The notes below the pieces were generated by a model that saw nothing but the letters and a program-made list of their open reading frames with translations, was not told the origin of the DNA and searched no databases. Source: Gammaproteobacteria bacterium (GTDB lineage Bacteria; Pseudomonadota; Gammaproteobacteria; Steroidobacterales; Rariloculaceae). From it: DNA of 5,344 nt. The translations under genes and the position numbers were made by a program. The stretch's first letter is position 1; every line of letters begins with the position of its first letter. The stretch is from NCBI GenBank assembly GCA_016927175.1, contig JAFGNC010000011.1, positions 1 to 5,344 of the forward strand. The letters are read 5' to 3'. Positions 1 to 4,956 of this stretch are shown here, in pieces.

Positions 1-135
1 CAATCCGCTCATTGCGGAGAGAGGCTCCTGGCAACGGGCACGCCAGTTCAAGTCGGTGACAGGCTTCGTGGCAACGATTCGCACGAGAAGTCAAAAACTT
101 ACAGTAAACTCGTCGGAAAACGTTGGGACACTAGT
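1..135. other. Unassigned left edge
   Basis: I see no supportable gene here. Two forward frames stay open from base 1 (one to a TAA at 187-189, the other to a TGA at 198-200), but neither translation resembles a protein I recognise. Both run through the repeat block, so they are more likely chance openings or a decayed gene end. On the reverse strand an ATG at 12-10 lies 12 bases downstream of AGGAG, so a leftward gene could start here, but only four codons are visible. Bases 90-122 are clearly more AT-rich than the genes. The 11-mer tcgtcggaaaa at 110-120 recurs at 153-163 in the loop and right arm of the neighbouring hairpin. Confidence 0.4.
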
Positions 136-176
136 GGGGTCAGGGCCCTTTTTCGTCGGAAAAGGGCCCTGACCCC
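136..176. repeat. 17-bp perfect inverted repeat (long hairpin)
   Basis: The left arm at 136-152 (ggggtcagggccctttt) is the exact reverse complement of the right arm at 160-176, with a 7-base loop. The arms contain the self-complementary core AGGGCCCT. The element lies 39 bases past the stop of the leftward DUF4159 gene, so it would form a very stable hairpin at the 3' end of that transcript. No T-run follows the hairpin on that strand, so it is not a classical intrinsic terminator. It could still block transcription or protect the mRNA end. From memory, the general form (ggggtcag, a GC core, then a T run) resembles intergenic repeats of REP type in other bacteria; I could not check this. Confidence 0.85.
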
Positions 177-215
177 TTTTGCGGGTTAAAAGGGCCCTGA
201 CCCCTTTTGCGGGTT
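160..215. repeat. Two tandem copies of a 28-bp unit
   Basis: Bases 160-187 and 188-215 are identical 28-bp units placed head to tail. Each begins aaaagggccctgacccc and ends ttttgcgggtt. The first 17 bases of the first copy are also the right arm of the adjacent inverted repeat, so the block has three copies of the 17-bp core: two direct and one inverted. The last base of copy two (215) is also the last base of the leftward DUF4159 stop codon (215-217), so the repeat abuts coding sequence with no spacer. Two identical copies suggest recent duplication or slippage. Confidence 0.85.
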
Positions 216-1003
216 TAGTGGGTCATCGCGTAGACGGCGTAGTTGACCGCGAAGCGGTAGGCGAGGGTTGTCATCGGCTCCGGGTAGCGCGGGTCGTCCG
301 CGTGCTCCCACGCATCGCCGAGATCCATGTTGTGGTTGATCGCGACCATGAGCCGGCCGTCGTCGTCGTAGACGCCGCGCCAGCGCGGCTCGACGCCGTC
401 CTTCTCGTAGGTCTGGCCGTACATCAGCGGCGCGATGCCCGGGATCTGCGTGCGCTGGTCCAGGTCGTACAGCACGTGCAGAACCGGATCGCCTTCCGGG
501 ATGTCGATGACGGGCCGGTCCGGGAACACGCGCTTCAAAGACTCCATGAAGCCGGCCCACTCGCTGGTGCCGTGGAAGTCGTCGACCATCAGGAAACCGC
601 CGCGCAGCAGGTACTCCCGCAGCTTCACCGCTTCCGGGTCGCTCAGATACCAGCGCCCGACCTCGACCGCGTAGAGCCACGGATAGTCGAAGATCGTATC
701 GTCGTCGAGCGTGATGATGCGCGCCTGCTGGTCGATGTCGATCTGGGTCAGCCGCTCGACGCCCTGCGTGAAGTGGTACTCGGCCTGCGGATAATCGACG
801 GTCCAGGAGCCTCTCCAGCCGCCGCCGAAGCCGCTCCGGTCCGAATAGGCGAGGCGCGCGAAGTGGAACTCCGAGGTCGGATACTGCGGCGCGAGCCCTC
901 CGAACTCGTCGCCGCTCGCGGTCAGCGCCATCAGCACGGCCGCGCTCGCGCACCCCTTCAGGATCCGCGCGCTCCATCGCCTTCGCAGGAGTATCGACGT
1001 CAT
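215..1003 (-). CDS. Secreted DUF4159 domain protein
   Basis: This is a 262-residue protein of the DUF4159 family, whose biochemical role is unknown. I believe the fold is related to class I glutamine amidotransferases. The best start is the ATG at 1003-1001, with GGTGA four bases upstream (1012-1008). A longer open frame runs to 1249 but overlaps the upstream small gene and reads as Arg/Ser-rich noise. Residues 1-31 form a signal-like N-terminus: arginines at 7-9, then a hydrophobic stretch at about 19-29. Family hallmarks follow: FHFARLAY near 46-53, the WTVDYPQAEYHF region at 67-78, FDYPWLYAVE at 105-114 and GGFLMVDDF at 135-143. The domain then runs to a C-terminal YRFAVNYAVYAMTH. The length suits a single-domain member. 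The only cysteine (Cys18) lies in the leader and has no lipobox, so the mature protein has no cysteine nucleophile. It is probably cotranscribed with the small gene 79 bp upstream and is divergent from the VWA/amidotransferase-like gene, a partner type often seen in the same neighbourhoods. Confidence 0.88.
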   Translation of the reverse strand: MTSILLRRRWSARILKGCASAAVLMALTASGDEFGGLAPQYPTSEFHFARLAYSDRSGFGGGWRGSWTVDYPQAEYHFTQGVERLTQIDIDQQARIITLDDDTIFDYPWLYAVEVGRWYLSDPEAVKLREYLLRGGFLMVDDFHGTSEWAGFMESLKRVFPDRPVIDIPEGDPVLHVLYDLDQRTQIPGIAPLMYGQTYEKDGVEPRWRGVYDDDGRLMVAINHNMDLGDAWEHADDPRYPEPMTTLAYRFAVNYAVYAMTH

Positions 1004-1082
1004 CAAGTCACCGGCCGTGTCGTTGCGATCGTCGCTGCCATGTTCCGCCGTAGCGGCGCGGGGCGCAAGCCCGCGGCGCCCC

Positions 1083-1307
1083 TCAGTCGAACCAGTCGTC
1101 GAGCTCCGTGGTTCGAAGCTCCCGCAGCGTGTACTCGTTGAATGTCCTGTAGGTCGTCCACTCGGCGATCTTGCGCTCGAGCTCCGCGGCACGCGCGCCC
1201 GAGGCCTGCGCGAGCTCCGCCCGATAACGCTCGAGCTCCGCATCGGCATAACGGTTGCAGCGCTCGATGAAGCGGCCGACCAGCGCTTTCCTGTCGCGGA
1301 GATCCAT
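1083..1307 (-). CDS. Small helical protein of unknown function (74 aa)
   Basis: I do not recognise this family. The 74-residue product is highly charged and looks almost entirely helical: a basic N-terminal part (MDLRDRKALVGRFIERCNRY), an amphipathic middle rich in Ala, Glu and Arg (about 22-49), and a C-terminal part with aromatic and acidic residues (YRTFNEYTLREL, then LDDWFD at the end). It has no signal peptide or membrane segment, so it is probably cytoplasmic. The ATG at 1307-1305 is the only ATG in the frame, and no Shine-Dalgarno sequence precedes it. A -10-like TATCAT lies nine bases upstream, so the message could be nearly leaderless. Support for coding is the clean aromatic/acidic ending, its position as first gene of the leftward unit, and the 79-bp gap to the DUF4159 gene. 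It could be an accessory or regulatory partner of that gene. Moderate confidence that it is real. Confidence 0.62.
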   Translation of the reverse strand: MDLRDRKALVGRFIERCNRYADAELERYRAELAQASGARAAELERKIAEWTTYRTFNEYTLRELRTTELDDWFD

Positions 1308-1316
1308 CGTGCGCGA

Positions 1317-1340
1317 ATGATACGCCCGTTTCGGAACGGG
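1317..1340 (-). promoter_or_regulatory. Possible promoter with dyad operator for the leftward genes
   Basis: Read leftward, TATCAT (1322-1317) is a fair -10 hexamer (4 of 6 to TATAAT). Between it and any -35 sits a dyad, cccgttccgaaacggg (1340-1325), with 6-bp perfect arms around a 4-base centre. The distance from the -10 to the ATG at 1307 is nine bases, which would put the transcription start within a few bases of the start codon and fits the missing ribosome-binding site. No good -35 is visible, as might be expected of an activator-dependent promoter. The dyad could instead be a repressor site or a 5' hairpin. Inference from position only. Confidence 0.35.
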
Positions 1341-1400
1341 TCGCGGCCGGGCTAGGCGGAAGCGTGCCGCAAAGGGTAAGCTCGGGGTGAACCTTGTCGC

Positions 1401-1446
1401 TCGCGGGCGGCGGCGGACTTAAGCCGCCATTACGGGCCGCCCGCGA
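1401..1446. repeat. REP-like nested palindrome between divergent genes
   Basis: Outer arms of 11 bp match perfectly: tcgcgggcggc at 1401-1411 against gccgcccgcga at 1436-1446. Inside, ggcgg (1412-1416) pairs with ccgcc (1424-1428) around a seven-base loop containing cttaag. Seven bases (1429-1435, attacgg) remain unpaired on the 3' side. The size, imperfect two-level stem and divergent intergenic location match what is known of REP sequences mobilised by RAYT transposases. It lies 88 bp upstream of the rightward gene start. On the rightward transcript it could form a 5' leader hairpin if transcription starts upstream of it. I see no RAYT gene in the window. Confidence 0.5.
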
Positions 1447-1523
1447 AAACACCGTCGGCTCGGGCACCGTTTCCGCCTTTAGCGGTCGGTACGGGTATGC
1501 AGCGAGTCGGGGGCTAACTGGCC

Positions 1524-1528
1524 GAGGG
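1524..1528 (+). promoter_or_regulatory. Ribosome-binding site for the VWA/amidotransferase-like gene
   Basis: GAGGG lies five bases upstream of the GTG at 1534 and decides this start. No in-frame ATG or GTG sits closer to a comparable site upstream. I could not find a convincing -35/-10 pair for the rightward genes in 1342-1523. TTGTCG at 1394-1399 is the best -35-like match, but it lacks a usable -10 at normal spacing. Confidence 0.6.
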
Positions 1529-1533
1529 CAGTC

Positions 1534-3774
1534 GTGTTCGAGCTGTTCTTCAAATACTCGAAGGAGACCTTCGAGCGGGGCGAGCTGATCTTCGCGAGCG
1601 GCTGGCCGATCTGGCTGCTCGTCGTGCTCGCGACGGCGGTCGCGGCGGCCGTGGGCGTCAGCCTCGCGCGCACGCGCCAGGGCCTCGCGTTGCCGAAGCT
1701 CGCCGCGATCGGCGTGCTGCAGGCGGCCGTGCTGATCGGCGCTCTCGTGCTGCTGTGGCGGCCCGCGCTGCTGAGCCAGACGCTGCGCCCGCAGGAGAAC
1801 TCGGTCGCCGTGCTGCTGGACACGTCCTCGAGCATGACTTACGGGGAGGGCGAGCGCTCGCGCCTGCAGCAGGCGGTCGCGGCGCTGAGCGACTCGGCCC
1901 TGCCGGCGCTGCAGGAGACCTTTGACGTCGATCTTTACGCCTTCGCGTCCGGCACGACCCGGCTCGAGTCGCTGGCCGAGGTCCCCGCGCCCGGCGCGCA
2001 GACGCGCATCGGCGACTCGCTGATGTCGGTGCTGCGCGGCGCGCAGTCGGGCACGCTCGGCGCGGTCGTGCTGGTCTCCGACGGCAGTGACAATTCGAAC
2101 GAGCTCGATCCGGCGCGGATCGCCGAGATCGCGAGCTTCGGCGTGCCCGTGCACACGGTAGGCGTCGGCAGGGAGCAGCTGCCGGAGGACATCGAGCTCG
2201 AGAACGTCCGCATCGCGGCGCGCGGCGCGCGCGGCTCGACCGTCAGCGCCCAGGTCAGCATCCGCCATGCGCGCGGCGCGACGGCCCAGCTGAAGGTTTA
2301 CGACGGACAGGCGATCCTGGCGTCCGAAAGCATCGAGCTGCCGAATCGGGCCGGCGTCACGACGCGCACGGTCGACATCGACGTCGGCGACCCCGGCATC
2401 CGGGACCTGAGGTTCACGCTCGACGCCTTGCCGGACGAGCGCAACGCCGTCAACAACACGCAGCTGCGCCCGATGGAGGTGCCGGACGAGCGCCGCCACA
2501 TCTTATATATAGAGGGCGAGCCGCGTTGGGAGTACAAGTTCATCCGCCGCGCCGTCGACGAGCAGGGCGCGGTCCGGCTCGCGAGCCTGCTGCGCACGAC
2601 GCCGAACAAATTCTATCGCCAGGGCATCTCGTCGCCGGACGAGCTCGAGGACGGCTTTCCGGCGGACGAGGAGACGCTGTTCGAGTACGACGCGCTGATG
2701 ATCGGCAGCTACGAGGCCGCGTCCCTGTCCCCGGAGCAGCAGAACATGATCGCCGAGTTCGTCGGGCGGCGGGGCGGCAGCCTGCTGATGCTCGGCGGCA
2801 GGCGGGGCCTCGCGGACGGCGGCTGGGGCGCCACGGTCGTCGCGGACGTGCTGCCGGTGCGCCTGCCGGCGGCCGAGGCGCCGAGCTTCGAGCGGACGCA
2901 GGCGAAAGTCCGGCTGACGGACGAAGGCGCCCGCTCGCTGCTGACGCGCCTCGCGCGGGACGACGAGGAGAACCGCGCGGCGTGGGCGGAAATGCCCGAC
3001 ATCGCGGATTTCCAGTCCCTGGACGGCCTGAAGCCGGGCGCCGTGACGCTGCTCGAGGCCGAGGTCCAGGGCGAGAGTCAGCCGTTGCTCGTGCACCAGC
3101 ATTACGGCCTCGGCAACGCCTACGTGCTCGCGAGCGGCGGCACGTGGCGGTGGCAGATGCAGCTGCCGCACGAGGACCAGCGCCACGAGACCTTCTGGCG
3201 GCAGATGCTGCAGACGCTCGCGACCAGCGCGCAGAGCGCCGTCACGCTGAATGCGGAGCGCGCGTTCTACGGCGACGAGAGCCGCGTGACGCTGCGCGCC
3301 GAGGTCCGTAACCGCAAATTCGAGCCGGCGCGCGATGCGGCGGTCACGCTGGCGGTAGACGGCGCCGGCGACACGCGCGAGCTCGAGATGACGCCGGTGC
3401 CGGGCGAGCCCGGCGTCTACACCGCGACGTTCGACGCCGCCGACGAGGGGCTGTACCGCTTCGAGGCAGTCGCGTCGGCCGGCGAGGACATGCTCGGCTC
3501 GGCCAGGACGGCGGTCCGGCGCGCCGACGACATCGCCGAGCACTTCCGCGTCGAGCAGAACCGCCCGCTGCTCGAGCGGCTGGCCGCCGCGACCGGCGGG
3601 CGCTACTTCCCGCTCGCCGATGCGGCCGCGATCCCGGAAGCGGTCCGCTTTTCCGAGGCGGGTGTCGTCGAGCGCCAGGTGCTCGATCTGTGGAACATGC
3701 CGATCGTGTTCCTGTTGCTGCTGCTGGCCAAGGCGTCGGAGTGGGTGCTGCGGCTGTTCTGGGGGCGGCTGTGA
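1534..3774 (+). CDS. Membrane VWA / glutamine-amidotransferase-like protein
   Basis: This 746-residue membrane protein has the architecture of the VWA plus GATase1-like family. Two N-terminal membrane helices (about 26-44 and 57-76) flank a basic loop. A VWA domain (about 91-215) carries an intact MIDAS metal site: DTSSS at 96-100, Thr157 in TRIGDS and Asp183 in VSDGSD. A beta-rich linker (about 216-315) leads to an amidotransferase-like domain (about 321-545) with HILYIEGEPRWEYKF at 322-336, RTTPNKFYRQGI at 354-365, YDALMIGS at 385-392 and RRGGSLLMLGG at 412-422. A beta-sandwich-like segment (about 568-662) and a final membrane helix (about 721-739) complete it. The basic loop and the basic C-terminus suggest that the bulk of the protein is periplasmic. 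It has no cysteine at all, so the amidotransferase-like domain cannot use the usual Cys nucleophile and probably binds a ligand or partner. The length is typical. It overlaps the next gene by 4 bp, implying coupled translation. Related proteins often sit near MoxR/DUF58/Bat genes; none is visible here. Family assignment is firm, function unknown. Confidence 0.92.
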   Translation: MFELFFKYSKETFERGELIFASGWPIWLLVVLATAVAAAVGVSLARTRQGLALPKLAAIGVLQAAVLIGALVLLWRPALLSQTLRPQENSVAVLLDTSSSMTYGEGERSRLQQAVAALSDSALPALQETFDVDLYAFASGTTRLESLAEVPAPGAQTRIGDSLMSVLRGAQSGTLGAVVLVSDGSDNSNELDPARIAEIASFGVPVHTVGVGREQLPEDIELENVRIAARGARGSTVSAQVSIRHARGATAQLKVYDGQAILASESIELPNRAGVTTRTVDIDVGDPGIRDLRFTLDALPDERNAVNNTQLRPMEVPDERRHILYIEGEPRWEYKFIRRAVDEQGAVRLASLLRTTPNKFYRQGISSPDELEDGFPADEETLFEYDALMIGSYEAASLSPEQQNMIAEFVGRRGGSLLMLGGRRGLADGGWGATVVADVLPVRLPAAEAPSFERTQAKVRLTDEGARSLLTRLARDDEENRAAWAEMPDIADFQSLDGLKPGAVTLLEAEVQGESQPLLVHQHYGLGNAYVLASGGTWRWQMQLPHEDQRHETFWRQMLQTLATSAQSAVTLNAERAFYGDESRVTLRAEVRNRKFEPARDAAVTLAVDGAGDTRELEMTPVPGEPGVYTATFDAADEGLYRFEAVASAGEDMLGSARTAVRRADDIAEHFRVEQNRPLLERLAAATGGRYFPLADAAAIPEAVRFSEAGVVERQVLDLWNMPIVFLLLLLAKASEWVLRLFWGRL
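2500..2514 (+). other. Rare-codon, AT-rich island inside the VWA gene
   Basis: In a gene whose codons almost always end in G or C, three consecutive codons are TTA, TAT and ATA (2503-2511), giving an uninterrupted ttatatata run. They encode Leu-Tyr-Ile at residues 324-326, the first strand of the amidotransferase-like domain, just after the linker from the VWA half. The run could pause ribosomes between domains, or act as an internal -10-like element for the downstream part of the operon. Its presence is seen directly; either role is inference. Confidence 0.6.
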
Positions 3775-4928
3775 GGTCCAGTCGCGCGCTCCTCGGCGCG
3801 CTGGCAGGCCTGGCCGCTCTGGCCGCCGCGTCGGCCGCGCGCGCGGAGCCGTACTACCTGATCGTTGCCGGGCTCGGCGGCGAGGCGCGCTACGAGCGCG
3901 AGTTCAGCCGTTACGCGGACGAGCTCGCGGCGGCGGCCCGCCGGACGGCCGGCGGCGAGGAGGCCGTCCAAGTGCTGCGCGGAGAGGATGCGACCGGCGA
4001 GGCGCTGCGCGCGGCTTTCGAGTCGCTGGCCGGGCGAATGGAGCCGGCGGACAGCCTGATCGTGTTCCTGATCGGCCACGGCAGCTACGACGGCGACACC
4101 TACAAGCTCAATCTGAAGGGGCGCGATCTCGACGGCCGGCAGCTCGGCGAGCTGCTCTCGGCGGTGCCGGCGCGCGCGCAGCTGATCGTCAACGCGACCA
4201 GCGCGAGCGGCGCCGTGCTCGAGCAGTGGGCGGCGGACGGCAGGATCGTCGTCACGGCGACCCGCAGCGGCGCCGAGCGCAACGCGACGCGCTTCGCGGA
4301 GCACTGGGCGGCCGCGCTGTCGAGCGAGGAGGCCGACGTCGACAAGAACGGCAGCGTCTCGGCGCAGGAGGCTTTCGACTACGCGTCGCGCAGCGTCGCC
4401 GAAAGCTACGAGGCGGAGGGGACGCTGGCGACCGAGCATCCGCAGATCTCCGGCGATGCCGCGGCCCGGTTCACGGTCGCGCGGCTGACGGAGCGACCGG
4501 CGGCGCTGACGCCCGAGCTCGAGCGTCTGACGTCGAGGCTGACGGACCTCGAGAACGAGATCGAGGCGCTGCGGCTGCGCCGCGACGAGATGGAGCCGGA
4601 GGCGTACCTGAACCAGCTGCAGGAGCTGCTCGTGCAGCTCGCGACCGTTCAGCAGCAGATCGACGCGGCGGGCGGCGAGTCCACCGGCGCGGGAACGGAC
4701 GGGGCCGCCGGCCGGTCGGCCGGCGCCGAAACCGACGGAGCCGGCGGCGGATCGGCCGGCGCGGAAACAGGCAGAGCCGGCGGCTCATCCGCCGGCACGG
4801 AATCCGAAGGCGGCTCATCCGCCGGCACGGAATCCGAAGGCGGCTCATCCGCCGGCACGGAGTCCGAAGGAGCCGGCGGCGAACCCGCCCCGACAGGAAC
4901 CGACGGAATCGAGCGGCGTCCTAATTGA
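3771..4928 (+). CDS. Secreted caspase/C13-like protein lacking the catalytic Cys
   Basis: A 385-residue exported protein. The GTG at 3771 overlaps the previous stop as GTGA, and a signal peptide begins at once (basic start, Ala/Leu core, predicted cut after ARA at 25). An in-frame ATG at 3690 would bury that signal, so I reject it. Residues 26-182 look like a caspase/legumain (clan CD) fold: YYLIVAGLGG at 28-37, DSLIVFLIGHGSYDGD at 94-109 with the expected histidine at 103, then a strand ending LIVNATSASG at 138-147, where active members carry the nucleophilic Cys. No cysteine occurs anywhere in the protein, so Thr143 or Ser144 may occupy that position, implying a pseudoprotease or an altered nucleophile. 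DVDKNGSVSAQE at 189-200 matches an EF-hand/dockerin-type calcium loop; similar acidic turns occur in some bacterial caspase-like proteins. Residues 245-299 are a likely coiled coil, and 301-385 a disordered Gly/Ser/Ala/Thr/Glu repeat tail. Coupled translation points to a joint role with the VWA protein. Clan assignment rests on motifs only. Confidence 0.75.
   Translation: MRSSRALLGALAGLAALAAASAARAEPYYLIVAGLGGEARYEREFSRYADELAAAARRTAGGEEAVQVLRGEDATGEALRAAFESLAGRMEPADSLIVFLIGHGSYDGDTYKLNLKGRDLDGRQLGELLSAVPARAQLIVNATSASGAVLEQWAADGRIVVTATRSGAERNATRFAEHWAAALSSEEADVDKNGSVSAQEAFDYASRSVAESYEAEGTLATEHPQISGDAAARFTVARLTERPAALTPELERLTSRLTDLENEIEALRLRRDEMEPEAYLNQLQELLVQLATVQQQIDAAGGESTGAGTDGAAGRSAGAETDGAGGGSAGAETGRAGGSSAGTESEGGSSAGTESEGGSSAGTESEGAGGEPAPTGTDGIERRPN
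4671..4870 (+). repeat. Tandem repeat tail of the caspase-like gene
   Basis: Bases 4781-4810, 4811-4840 and 4841-4870 are three 30-bp units. The first two are identical and the third differs only at 4862. Each encodes the ten-residue unit GSSAGTESEG in register. Three or so older, degenerate units of about 12 residues precede them (4671-4780: versions of GGSAGAETDGAG). The unit length is a multiple of three, so copy number can change without a frameshift. Codons here end in A unusually often (gaa, gga, tca, aca), unlike the rest of the gene. The tail would be flexible and hydrophilic, like a linker or a cell-surface spacer. Confidence 0.88.
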
Positions 4929-4940
4929 GATCCACCGAAC

Positions 4941-4944
4941 GGAG
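4941..4944 (+). promoter_or_regulatory. Weak ribosome-binding site for the TPR gene
   Basis: GGAG ends 12 bases before the GTG at 4957, a long but usable spacing. It supports the GTG start together with the signal peptide that follows directly. The 28-bp gap from the preceding stop leaves little room for a separate promoter. Confidence 0.4.
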
Positions 4945-4956
4945 TCGACGAGCATA

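Noticed and set aside
136..176. Classical Rho-independent terminator
   Set aside because: The hairpin is strong, but no T-run follows it on the leftward strand; the T run lies inside the stem.
179..1141. 320-residue forward open frame opposite DUF4159
   Set aside because: Val/Arg/Asp-rich antisense shadow; the reverse strand carries clear DUF4159 motifs.
1394..1588. 64-residue forward open frame in the divergent intergenic region
   Set aside because: It crosses the palindrome and the start of the VWA gene out of frame; low-complexity Gly/Ser/Arg with no ribosome-binding site.
1003..2499. 498-residue reverse-strand open frame opposite the VWA gene
   Set aside because: Arg/Ala/Leu-rich and without domain motifs; it is the antisense shadow of a GC-biased gene and also overlaps the small reverse-strand gene.
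2503..3543. 346-residue reverse-strand open frame
   Set aside because: Shadow of the amidotransferase-like region, with no recognisable domain and biased composition.
3690..3770. Upstream in-frame ATG for the caspase-like gene
   Set aside because: It would overlap the VWA gene by 85 bp and bury an otherwise well-placed signal peptide.
4649..4858. Reverse-strand Pro-rich repeat peptide
   Set aside because: It is the antisense reading of the tandem repeats; no ribosome-binding site or domain supports it.
4781..4870. CRISPR array
   Set aside because: The units are contiguous with no spacers and are in frame with a coding region.
3620..4924. 434-residue forward open frame in another phase
   Set aside because: Arg-rich throughout with no domain; its repetitive Arg/Ile tail is just the out-of-frame reading of the 30-bp repeats.
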